Positions 1 to 11,200 of a DNA stretch of 64,000 nucleotides are shown here, piece after piece. The position numbers were made by a program, and so were the translations under genes. Within the stretch, counting starts at the first letter, position 1. The number at the start of each line of letters is the position of its first letter. This stretch comes from Plumapathes pennacea (lineage: Eukaryota > Cnidaria > Anthozoa > Antipatharia > Myriopathidae). A model generated the notes under the pieces. The model was not told where the DNA came from, made no database searches, and saw only the letters and a program-made list of their open reading frames with translations. Location of the stretch: positions 13,406,501-13,470,500 of the forward strand of contig OZ038473.1 in assembly GCA_964036295.1 (NCBI GenBank). Reading direction: 5' to 3'.

Positions 1-243
1 TGGTCCGGCCACGTGTTTGAAACCGAAACAATAGCACGCGACTTTCACTTGGCTACAACAGTAACTGGCACAACAATGCTTATTGTCACATGGTGAGCGA
101 ACAGGTCACCAAAACACAACGCACAATAGCGGCGAATGATTTGAATTTGAATGCCCTTTACCGAACAAAGCTTGGTACCCATCATTGTTTACGTACAACG
201 TGTTCTCTTATAACGTCGGCTTGTACTTCAAAGGGCATAAAAC

Positions 244-3200
244 ATGGGAAGCACTGGAGTACATTACGACTATTTGGACGAGTTTCAAGCTCGCGACTCT
301 TTCAAGCAAATGGATAACTTTCGCGAAGTGGGCTACTTCTGTGATGTGATCATCTGCTCCGAAGATGGACGCGAATTCAAAGCCCACCGATTGGTATTAG
401 CTTCGGCAAGCGTTTACTTCCGAGCCATGTTCTTAACAGACATGAAAGAAAGCCAGGAGAAAAGAATCTTGATCAAAGAAGTGGATTCAGATTCTATGAC
501 AGCTCTGATTAATTTTGCTTATACTTCATCAATACAGATCAACTTTGCTAACGTCGAGCAGATTCTCTCTGCCGCAAGTATGTTGCAATTTCTGGGCGTC
601 GAAAACGCGTGTTATGATTTTCTGAGAAACAGTGTCAACGTGAACAACTGTGTAGGGATCTTGGGCCTCGCTGAGTTGCATGGTTGTACGGAGCTCATAG
701 ACATGGCAGAACAATTCATCCGCTCAAGCTTTGCGTCCGTGGTGAAACTTCCAGAATTCGACTTCCTGACCCTGGAACAGCTCATCCGGCTCTTTTGTTC
801 CGATAAACTGAACGTACCGTGTGAAAGCACAGTGTTCGTTGCTGCTATAAGATGGGTCTCACACGATCCGGAAAGCCGACAAGAGGCTCTTGTTCGACTT
901 GTGGAACACATTCGGTTTCCTCTTATGTCTAGGAAATTCCTCATCGACACCGTAGCACAGGAGAGTTTGGTGATGGGAGACCGGAAGTGTAGGGAGTACG
1001 TTCTAGAAGCTCTAGATTATCATCTTATTCCTGAAAGAAGAGGCAAGTCCAAAAGTCCGCGTACCATTCCAAGACAGAAGTTTACTCGCTCGCTGTACAT
1101 CATCGGTGGAGAAGGTAAAGCGCGCGGTATATGCGTCGTGCAGTGTTATGTTTGCGTCTGTGAGTCAGCATAAACTTACATGTAGCTATATACCCACTTT
1201 TAGCAAACCAAACCAAACCCAATTTTCTTTTCTACTTTTATCACCCGCTCCATCATGAAAACCCTCATGATGCTAGATAAATTTCTGCAGCTGCAGTGGG
1301 TACTCTTATCGCATTCGCGCGCATAAGCCTATTAGCAGCCTCTTAATCCAATGAAATATTATGTCAAAACACCTCACTTTCCACAAGCATTCAGTAGATG
1401 TGTAAAGAACCACTTCGCCTTTACAGTGGGCGTTACCTGCGTCACTGCATGAGTTTTGATTAAAAAGAAAAATTAGATACGCTAGTTGTTTTAAAATTTT
1501 TTCCGCGACTTTACACTTGCCCCAGATTTGTTCCTGAGCCACAAGTCAAATTTTTGAATTATAATGCCGTCAATGTCGATTAAACTAAAAAATGTTGTAA
1601 AATCTAGCTGCACTTCCGACCTCAATGTTTAGCAATTGTTTTTGTCATCATATACTTCCTTTCGTGTTCAGAGCCTAATTTGGACAGACTTGCTTTATGC
1701 GTGCACCTGCTCGGGTCAATTTAGGATAAGAAATCGATACAGTCACGTAGTCAATTTAATGATTTGCGATCACTCAGATTTCTTCGACTTTAGTTGTTTT
1801 GAGACTCAGTGATCGCAATTTTTTGTAAAATTCTGTCAGCCACAACAAGTTACTTTGATTGGGATGTCCTTGTATTACAGAGTGGTACACGAACGATTGA
1901 ATATATAAATATAAACAATTTTGAACACAATGAAAAATAAAGATGGTCAAGTTAAAAAGAAAATAAACAAAAAGATGCAGATGACAGTTCAATACACGTT
2001 ACAATGAAAAAAATACTATGAATCAAATGAAATGTGCGAGAACAAACTTTTGCGTAGAGGTTCTGTGATTAAACTTTAAATAAAGTTCCAAACAGTGACA
2101 TCAAAACCAATAACAACAAAGAGCAGTGCATACTAAAGCACGCGTTGTAACATTCTTCCACTCGCAGAGCAGCACAAAGTCCTTAAAACCGTTGAGTATT
2201 ACGATTTTTCCGAGAAGAAATGGCGCAACATCGTGCCCATGACGGTTGCTAGGAAGTACGTAGGTGCTGCAATACTTGATGGTCAGCTGTATGCCGTGGG
2301 AGGAGTGAACCAAGACTTCTCGGATCTCGAAACAATGGAGTGTTACAGCCCCAGCTCCAGTCAGTGGACGCCCCTAGCCTCGATGAACAGTTGTAAAGGT
2401 TAGTTAAAAGGGTGGAGTTACAGTGTTAATTTGACTATTACATTGCTGTTCTCTGTAATGCAAAAAAAAATGTTAACTCCTTTTGAGATTATTTAAGTGG
2501 TCACAACCTTTAGTGTAGGTTTCGCTTGACAGTTCGGGAGTTGAAAGTGAACACTGCTATTAGAATGTACTTATTGAGAGCTTTCATGTGAGTGGTCACA
2601 CCTTTAGGTTTCATTTGACAGTTCAGGAGTTGAAAGTGAACACTGCTATTAGAATGCGCTCACTGAGAGCCTTCATTTAAGTGGTCACACCTTTGACAGT
2701 TCAGGAGTAAGAAGTGAACACTGCTACTTAAATGCACTCATCAAGAGCTTTCATTTGGGTGGTCTTAGCTTTCATCTCAGCTGAGGAGTTGGATGTTTTC
2801 TTGGTCGAGTACTAGAAGTCGAATTCAGTGAACTTTCACCATCATCGTGGCATTCGTTTGTCTTTGCTTCCATTTAATCACGGATTCAATTTCATCAATA
2901 AAACCCAAACAATTTCGTTTTTTTTCCCACCCACATCAGGTGCACTGGCCGTCGCTGTGTTGGAAGGATGGCTATACGCCGCTGGAGGCTCGCACAACGG
3001 CTCAGCTTTAAAGTGCGTCGAACGCTACGATCCAATCAAAAATGAGTGGTCGCAAGTAGCGTGCATGCGCTTACCCAGAAGTCACTTTGGGCTGGCGACG
3101 CTGCAGGGACGCGTGTTTGCTATTGGTGGGCACTGCGGAATTTCGGAAATAGACCACGTGGAGTGCTACGACCCAATGGCGAACAAATGGGCAGACGTGA

Positions 3201-3556
3201 ACAGCATGAACAAAGCACGTATGGATCACGCGGTGGTCACGTACAACGAGCGCATTTACGTTGTCGGTGGGTCCAACAGCGTCGGAGCGTTGGACTCAAT
3301 CGAGAAGTACAACCCGGACTTAAACCTGTGGTTAATTATTCGGAATACTATGGACCCGCGGAGCGGAGCCTGCACGGCCGCCATCTTTGGTGGCGAGGAC
3401 GGGACACAAGAATTGTACATTATGGGAGGACACGATAATCACAACAGAGACTTGAACTCCGTCAAGAAGCTGAACCTCAAGTTTGCTGATTATTCGACTT
3501 TTACGGCACCTTCTCTCAATCAAGCCAGAGTCTTCGGAGGGGTAGCTTCGGCTTGA
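244..3556 (+). CDS. Kelch-like protein (BTB-BACK-Kelch), probable Cullin-3 substrate adaptor
   Basis: Three exons, 244..1114, 2168..2398 and 2940..3556, join in frame (phase 1 at both junctions) to give 572 residues, a normal KLHL length. Residues about 30-140 are a BTB domain (YFCDVIICSEDGREFKAHR, then FRAMF). Residues about 145-250 are a BACK domain (NCVGILGLAELHGC). The rest are about six kelch repeats with Gly-Gly doublets (YAVGGV, YAAGGS, FAIGGH, YVVGGS, YIMGGH) followed by YDP or YNP and a Trp. The splice sites read GAAG|gtaaag, tcgcag|AG, AAAG|gttagt and atcag|GT. In this family BTB-BACK binds Cullin-3 and the kelch propeller recruits substrates for ubiquitination. I cannot assign the ortholog among KLHL members. 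The ATG at 244 was chosen because it opens the BTB frame just before the domain. The gene converges on the tropomyosin gene. Confidence 0.93.
1115..2167 (+). other. Intron 1 of the kelch-like gene
   Basis: AT-rich intron between the BTB-BACK exon and the second kelch exon. I see no coding segment and no recognisable repeat in it. Donor GTAAAG, acceptor TTCCACTCGCAG. Confidence 0.85.
2497..2800. repeat. About 3.5 tandem copies of a ~90-bp unit in kelch-like intron 2
   Basis: Units start near 2497, 2589, 2679 and 2757. Each contains a 'gtggtcacacctt' block, 'gacagttcaggagttgaaag', 'tgaacactgctattagaatg' and 'gagagctttcattt'. Related copies lie at 11871..12045, near 15660..15760 and at 54955..55110, several followed by a similar 'aattcgcc'-like end. 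This is a dispersed family whose members carry internally tandem units. No coding potential is seen. Confidence 0.85.
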
Positions 3557-4299
3557 TTTATGGCGGACATTGACGACCTGTTCCTGACGCCTAGTTTTTA
3601 AGCAATATAATATTGTAAAATAATATATTAAAGAGTCAGAATATACGGAATAGGAAGAAATCGTAGAGAAATTGTACAATGTAACACTTATAAATGTGCT
3701 ATTGTGCCTTCAAACCAGTGACACAAAATTGTGCGCGGTTTCGGAGTAACTGTGAGGTGGTTACTTTACTTTTGCAGCGTTGGATTGGGTGTCACGCGCA
3801 ATTTCTTCTGCAACTTGCGTTGCACTGGCGCAAGTTGCAAGAAAATTTTCCTCGGGGAACATGGCCTTAACATTGTGTGGTCTCACTTCCATTCAACCAA
3901 TAAAAAGTAATAACTGATCCAAAGGACAAACGTACACCACAAGTGTGATACGACGCTATATTTTGACACCCACATTACAAACATTGTCAGAGCTCTGGAA
4001 GTAGCTTGTACATGGAGCCAGTTCTGTCCAACATGGGGAACTATGCACTCAATAAAAGAAAGTTTGCGTTCGCTAAAATTTCCTAAATGGATTATCTTTG
4101 CCGAATGCCTTTTTAAAACACACATACTTTTTTTGTGATAAAAAGGTGTATTTCCCCAGGAATTACAAGAATGAAGTTCTTTCATTAAAACTTATCAGAT
4201 ACTATAATTTAAGAGAATAAAAGTGATAAACTGATAAAAAATAGAAGCTACAATACTATCAATATCTCTAGAGCAGACTGTAAATTACATAAACTAGAA
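3557..4299. other. 3' UTR of the kelch-like gene and intergenic DNA
   Basis: The stop codon is followed by an ATTAAA poly(A)-like signal at 3627..3632. The remainder, up to the MITE at 4300, shows no supported gene. Confidence 0.7.
3627..3632 (+). terminator. ATTAAA poly(A) signal variant
   Basis: It lies 71 bp after the kelch-like stop codon in an AT-rich 3' UTR. This is the commonest variant of AATAAA and the first good candidate downstream of the gene. Confidence 0.5.
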
Positions 4300-4509
4300 T
4301 TAACCCCTTCACTCCCAAGAGTGATCAACTTCAATTTCCTCCTTCAGTTTCTCAGCAGAACTACATCAGATAGTAAGGAGATCTTGGCTTTTGACAACTT
4401 CCTCAGATAATGGCTGATTAAACTATCAATTCTCACTACATCACTGATACATTTTCCTATTTAAAGGTTGGGAGAATCTGCATTTTGAACTTGGGAGTGA
4501 AAGGGTTAA
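4300..4509. mobile_element. piggyBac-like MITE, copy 1 (~210 bp)
   Basis: It starts TTAACCCCTTCACTCCCAA and ends TTGGGAGTGAAAGGGTTAA, which are near-perfect terminal inverted repeats. Both ends carry TTAA followed by CCC, the target site and terminal signature of piggyBac elements. There is no ORF. Other copies in this window are at 31477 (reverse orientation), 39708 (same orientation) and a fragment at about 42976..43018. Confidence 0.85.
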
Positions 4510-4681
4510 GTGGGAACAGTGGTACACTCACTGACATTACAGAAACTACACACATGCATATGCTTGGAAATAATTGACAGGTTTAACTAGGGTGAATAAT
4601 TGTGAGCAGCTGCTACTCTTGGCTCTCCATTCTGTCACTTACTCCAGTTATTCACAGGTTTTAACTCGGGGCTGAGAGAAA

Positions 4682-6388
4682 CTAGAACTTGTTTATGTCA
4701 GCTAAAGTTCCTTCCAGTTCTCGTCTTAGATTTGTGACACGTTTGTTCCAAGACTGCACTTGGGCTGTAGAGAAAGGGCACTGGAGATTAGGGACAAACA
4801 AACAAACAAACAAACAGCCAAACAAACAAACAGACAGACAGACAAACAATCATCATATAACAACTGAGTTCAGTGAGCAACACAGGGTTCAACTTGGTTT
4901 GGACCGACCCAATTTCAACAGTAAACAGCTCTACACCAACAATAACAAAGGCCAAAATACAGTAGATACTTTCAAGATAAATGTGAATTACAACCTTGAT
5001 ACACACTGTAACTGCTCTAATAAGTTACCTCCCCCCTTCTCTCTCTCTAATAAGCCCCCCATCTACAAGATCAAATTTCAAAATAAGCTCCCCTGTCTCT
5101 ATTTAGCCCCTCCCCCTCTCCCCATTTTCATTTTGTCGACTTTGAGCACCAAAGTTAGTAGAGTCAATACAAGAAAAAGGATGTGCATTAGATGCTTGGC
5201 GACATATTCTTGAACTTTACATTTCCCACATCTAACTTCACAATGTATTTTGTTGACCAAGAATACAGTACCTCTCCCTGTCATCTCATCTTTTTAAATA
5301 AGCCCCCCCCCCCCCCCAACACACACACACACACACAAGGTCAATTTTTAAAATAAGATCCCCAGGCTTATTAGAGCATTTACAGTATAAATATGCATAC
5401 TGTACTTCCACAAATAACAATCATACTTACAACGTAGCTTGTCACGCTCGGTCGTCAACTCTTTGGCAATCACCAGATTCTCGTCCTCCACCTGGAGGGC
5501 AACCCCATAACTCTGATCAAGGCGCTCCATAACGTCCTCAAAATAATCTGCTCGTTTGTCATAACAGTTGTCCCTGTATTCCAGCTTCAAGAGTTTGCGA
5601 GTCTCATAATCACACTCTTCTTGGAGGGTAATGAGCCTGGACTCTGCGGTGTTTAACCTCTCCAGTGCATTGCTCAGGTCAACTTTGACTTTGTTATACC
5701 TGCAAAATCAAGGATCCATGAATATAGAAGTGCTAGCAAAGTTATTAACTTACAGTATAATGTACAGTCTGCTATACAATGCACTCTGTGGCTGCAAAAA
5801 AGCTACCACAAGCAATCAACTTCAATTTTTTCCTGCATGAGAAGTTTGCTATTGGTTACTGATGGCCAAAAATACGGCCAAACTCATTGGGACCAATCCA
5901 AAAGTAAAGCAAATACAAAACCAAACTCTCATCAGTAATCTGAAAACTGTTCTATAATACTCGCAGTGTATGCTGCTGTGTTACTGTCCTGTAGTTTTCA
6001 CTCTCACCCACCTGGCAACTGCATCATTTTGTTTCTTGCAAATCTCCTCTGCATGGCGATTGGCATCAGCCACCTTTACCTCCATCATGGCAATATCATC
6101 AACATGTTCAAACTCTTTCACTTCCATGTTCTTCCTTATTTTCTCGCTCTCATCAGCCTCGTCTCCTTTTGCGCTGAGCTGAGCATCCCTCTCCGACAAC
6201 TGGATGCAAACTTTTTCATATTTTTCATTACTCATCTTCACTCTACTTTGCAAGCTCCTAGCTTCGGCTTCTGCTATGTTCGCCCTCTCTTCGACTCTCT
6301 TGGAAACGCGTTTCAGATCCTTGCATCGATTATTGGCAGCTTCAATGTCTTTATTCATTTGCATCACTTGCCTCTTTAAAGCGTCCAT
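4682..6388 (-). CDS. Tropomyosin, 242-residue form
   Basis: Coding exons on the minus strand are 6012..6388, 5431..5699 and 4682..4764 (729 nt). The protein starts MDALKRQVMQMNKDIEAANN and is an uninterrupted heptad coiled coil rich in Glu, Lys, Arg and Ala. It ends LRRELEGTLADINKF. The start resembles the canonical tropomyosin MDAIKKKMQ, and 242 residues fits short, non-muscle-type and cnidarian tropomyosins. Tropomyosin polymerises head to tail along actin filaments and controls myosin and other actin-binding proteins. Splice sites are CCAG|gtgggt, tgcag|GT, CGTT|gtaagt and ctacag|CC, with phases 2 and 1. An acceptor (ctctctttcag) at 6423..6424 lies 34 bp before the ATG, so a 5' UTR intron is likely. 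Confidence 0.93.
4765..5430 (-). other. Last tropomyosin intron with simple repeats
   Basis: It contains an (ACAA)n/(ACAG)n tract at 4794..4848, pyrimidine-rich 'aataagcccccc' segments around 5020..5130, a run of about 15 C at 5303..5317 and (AC)n at 5319..5337. Minus-strand frames here are low-complexity artefacts. Confidence 0.8.
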
Positions 6389-7400
6389 TTTATGGTCAGG
6401 GTTTTGTAGCAGACAACGCTACCTGAAAGAGAGAATGAAAATTAGTTCTACTTGTATTGAATCAAAGCAGCCAGGCCACTAGATTATACAGTCCTCAATC
6501 AGCATGTAATGGTTTTCCCCACATAACAGCTTTACATGATTGGACAAAAAAGTAAACCTCTTACTTCATTTCTTTCACTTGCCATTTTAAAACTCTCTAC
6601 ATTAATTGTTTGGACTGAGTCTAGTCTCAACTCATGTGATTGCCACATCACACAAAATACCAATCATTTTTTGGTGTCCAGAAAACAAAATATCTGTTTT
6701 CAAGAAGTCTACCTATTTAATGAAAATCAAACATGCTGCAAATCAATAAGATGTAACAATATATTTCAAATCAGACTCACATACAAGTATGCCACAAAAG
6801 TTCTACTGCAATACAGTTTGTGCTTTTCCTGGCCACACTAAATGTTATTGTTACACGGTAAACCGGGGATTCACAGACTTTCAAGGGTTTAGCAGTTAAG
6901 TTACCGCACAAATTGTGTTCCAGTGGACAGGAAGACTATAACTAAATGTGGGCGTCACGAAGCCATATTAACTGCATGCATAAACAAGAACAACCTAACT
7001 TCACAGGGCAAACATAAACGCTTCCAAGAGTCAAAGATTGCACTGCATAAACAGGAATCTTTAGCTCGAGCCGAGTGATGGTTCTGGAACGAATGCCCAT
7101 CTGATATAAACAACGCGAAGGTTATGCACACAGCGCTCCCACCCGATCATCAAGTCTGTTCGATGAACGAATTGCTCGCATAATACAAATATCTTGTGAG
7201 CATCACTGCTACAGAAAAGGATCTTACTTACAAAATGAAACACCAACCAAATCTTTGTGTTGAAGTTGACTCCCTTTTGCTCGCGTTCACTCGTTCTCAG
7301 ACTTCTGTCCGCGCGACCGTTTGGGTGCGCGAGTGCTGCTGGGACCGATCGGACCACACCCTCATCCGAGACAAAAAGCAAGAGCATGCAAGATTCCGCC
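6389..7400 (-). promoter_or_regulatory. Tropomyosin 5' UTR, probable UTR intron and promoter region
   Basis: A splice acceptor at 6423..6424 precedes the ATG. A candidate matching donor, TTTT|gtaagt, has its GT at 7230..7231 on the minus strand, which would put a non-coding first exon near 7232..7350 and the promoter just to its right. I infer this from splice signals only; no TATA box is obvious. Confidence 0.4.
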
Positions 7401-7852
7401 CATTCAGTCCTGAAAGTACCAACCGTGCATTAAGACTTGTTTTTACTCGAGGGCAAGGAATTTGTAGGATAAATCTTCGCAGCCCACTCTGTTACTTTCC
7501 CTGGCCGTACGAAACAAGTCTGATAATAAACGGTCAATAAAAATGAGATCTCCCGCTTAACAGTTGAAGCAAACCAATAAATATCGCATGATCCGCTAAA
7601 CGAAATCTGTCATCAACAAATCAATGCGTGGTTCAAGTCCAAATGCAGTTGAAAGATCAGGTTACTAACAGGTCATGAACATTCTATATCTGTAATGCAA
7701 CACTCAAGACCACCTCGGTGAAGTAAATATAGATCTTGGAGTTTCTTTAGTAACTGAAGTCGGCAAATACCACAACTCTTAATGTTTACATTAATAGCAT
7801 GGACCATTCAACGGACATGTCGGAAGCACGTACTTGTCATGTTGGAAAAAGT

Positions 7853-8234
7853 TAAATTTAGTTGTCTTCCAGTACCCAATTTGCTATAAACACAACAACA
7901 ATTATGCATGCAGCTCAGTGGTATCAACGTTGCAAGAGGACCCTACCTCTAATCTACTTATCCCGCGATCTGGAGCTGTTAAACTGATTGACCCCTGGGT
8001 AGTGTTTAGCCGCCCGGGGCATGTCGAAGCAAAACAAATATATTCCTAAATTTATCTTTTTCAAATATGAACGAGTGCTTTCGGAAAGTGCATTGAACAG
8101 TCCATACTATTATAACACTACCAGGGGTCAATCAATGTAATCACAGAGAACATGAGATTAAAAGATATAGGTTGGTTTCTCGAAGCCTCCGTTTAGTTGT
8201 CTAGCAAATTGGGTACCGAAGGACAATAAATTTA
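7853..8234. repeat. Fold-back element with nested inverted arms (~380 bp)
   Basis: The outer arms, 7853..7887 and 8201..8234, are imperfect reverse complements sharing 'gtacccaatttgcta'. The inner arms, 7986..8006 and 8114..8133, are near-perfect, sharing 'gattgacccctgg' and 'agtgtt'. No ORF runs through it. The structure is that of a non-autonomous fold-back or MITE insertion. Confidence 0.7.
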
Positions 8235-11200
8235 CGTTCACATTCTTGAACATGCAGCAACCAAGACATGCAAGTTTGCACGTGTTGTCAAGTGTTTTTC
8301 ATAATCGACCGAGTGTGGAGGCGAAGGATAATTATTAACGTGGAACTGTAAGTTGAGAACCGCTCGAGATAGATATCCGGGCACTATTTCATTCGAGATT
8401 CAGTTCTGGGTTTTTCCGTCTTTGGAATTAACACTATCGGTTTCAGTTACACAACAAGGCTCGGAAAGCTTTGCGCAAGGTCATGCACGGAAGGACAGGA
8501 ACGTGACATGTTCTTCAAAAGGGAGGGGGAGGGGAAAGGGGGCGTGTAATTGGTTACACACCACAAACGTTTGAACGGATGTTTTGTCCGTGATATAACG
8601 GGCTGGTGAACGTCAGCTGTCATCACGTGCAAAAATGGAATTGGAACTAAGGAGTTATGTTCTGTAAAGCCAACAACTCGAACACTGTTGAAACTAAAAC
8701 TCTTTGTAGTTTATCTGGAGGCTCAGCCATCGCACACGCCGCAACCAGAAGGGACGTGCTCTGCATGTTCAGTGGCGTGCAGTGGAGTGCGACAAGTGGA
8801 CCCTTGAGTCGTTCAACGTGACGACGCGATTGGAAACATTTGTATACTAAAAAGTTGGCACGGATGTTTATCAGACAAAACTTCCTTTGCTGTCTAGACC
8901 TGGTCTGGTTTATACCAACATTAATCGTTGTGGAATGTTTTACGCTGTGTGCATGGATGCGGGGGAGGAAAGATTACTCGGAGGTCGGAAACACTGTAGC
9001 TTAGTAACAAAACAACCTTTTCGTATGTGGCTTTGGCTTGAATGCTCTGCTGAATTTGATACAGGAGCGAAATATTGTACAACAGCACGCTAAATACTGT
9101 TTGTGCTATATTTATGCTGGATCATTCGATGTGGCCGAGCCATCCAGTTGCAATCCACGCAAATTATGCAACATCTTGCATAATGAAACTTGATGTTACT
9201 AAAATGTGGAATGGGAAATGAGATCATAGAATCGCACAGAACAAATAATCTTGCCCTGACCAGTTCAGATGCGCAAAGTAATTTCCATCGTTTCTGCCGC
9301 CATTTTCTGTCGTGACTCTTTGCGGTTAACCCTGAGGCCGAGAATGTAATTATAGAAGCAACCCGGCGCGCCACGTGAGGTGGAGCATGACATGACCGCT
9401 CTATGCACATGTTGGACGGCTGGTCGGAAAAGCCAAATTAAAAGTGTCTCTTTTGCAGCCGTATTTAAGACCCCGCTCAGACGTCGCTCCGGCTCACATG
9501 CGCCGAATCTAATACGAATTAGCAAAAGCCATTGTTTGAGCTAATTTGCGTCTGAACCGGGCCTAAAAGTTTGTGAAAAGTGACCTTTGGTTCTACTCGA
9601 AACTGAATCGTACGACGTTGACTTTCCGTGTTCCGGCTTGCCTCCAAGAAAGAGAAATTTATAACATCAACATTAGCCGGCTTTCGTTGTACACTAAGGC
9701 ATGCGTTGGGCAGGTCACTCACTCACTCTCTCTCCAAATGGGTGCAGAGTTCGGATATGAAAATGGATAACACAAATCAGGTAAGCGTCGCTCGGTCTGT
9801 AAGTCTTCTGCTTTTCTCACTTTCAAATGTGGCACGATTTTCATGAATAACGGACGATTTTGGACCTTTCATAGCGCGAGAAAGCCAGTCGGCCTGCACA
9901 TAACTGAAGACCAGTAATTGAGCTACAATAGGTAGACTTTGCCAATCCCGACAAGTTAAAGTCAGTCTTCACTGAAAAAACAAATGGCTTATTGCTCAGT
10001 TTTCTTTTTACTTCTTTGAATTGTTGTTTATTAGCTAGACACGTGCTCTGTAGCTAGGGTTCAATTTTTTTTATCGGAAAAGTATAATTACCACAACCTC
10101 TGCTCTCCAAACAATAGGCATACCTTGAAGTGCTATGCTCTCATTATCAAAAGTTTAAAGCACGATGAATAACTCATCAAATTCACAAGAAAGCCGCTCC
10201 TGGTTGGGTAACGTAGTTCGGTGGTTCTGCTCTTCACCAGCAAGATTCAGGTCGTTTAGAGACTCCTGCTCGCGCAATTGAAAATTCTGCTCATGGTGAC
10301 GAGACTTAACTGGTGCTGCTGATCAGAAACAAAACAAGGGGCGCTGTAGTATATAACATGCCTCGTGTTATACTTTATATGACGAATCACTTGGGACACG
10401 TCCTAATATATAGTTATACTTGATCAAGGTTGATGTTCAGACGCGATGGCTAATGCTTCGACCGTTGACCCTTTGCTAGAGCCAGCACCAGTAATACTTC
10501 ACATGTCAGTGTCTTGAAACCTAACCAGTGTCCGGAGCTTCTAAAAGCGTTTAAATATATGTTCAATTGGCCATTTCAGCCTAAAGTCCTGGTAGAAATC
10601 TAAAGCGGAAAAAGAAAAGAAAAAGAAAATAGGTTTATAAAGTCGTAGGTAAAACTAAGGGCTGTCGCGTGACGCAATTTTCAGAATTAGTTGATAAAAA
10701 ACAAGCACTCAGTAAAGAGCAGAATGAAAGGACACCTGTAGAATTGACCACATTTATTCATGTCAAGGCTATGCAGCCAAGTTTGAGTGTCTTTTCTCTG
10801 CCCCTTTGGAACTGCCCACGCGTGCAGAGCGACAGCTGAGGGAGAAATCTCTAGAGACATCCGTTGCAGCTGAATTAAAAGCAAAGTACTAGACCAAACT
10901 AAGGCTTTGTCAGAGATCACCAAGTCACTGAAGAGTGTGTTTCCTTGTGAGTTTATTGTACGCAAGCTTCCAAATGATTGCCTGACTTCTCTGCACAGAA
11001 TTGGCTGTCGTTTGAGAGGTAGATGTGGGTGGAAAAAGCTGCTGTCTGGCAACAGAATTCCACAGCTGATCTACTATCAGTCCTGCCTAGTGCTAAGTCT
11101 TCTGGAGAATAGCCTGCGAGCAGGCTCTCCTGTCCGTTCTGGAGAGCAGAGTGCAGTTTACCAAATGAGCCTCCAGCAGAGGACAGGGTCCGGTATTATA

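Noticed and set aside
4689-5213. 174-codon plus-strand frame
   Set aside because: It crosses the last tropomyosin exon in antisense and simple repeats; the composition (NKQTNKQ) is microsatellite-driven.
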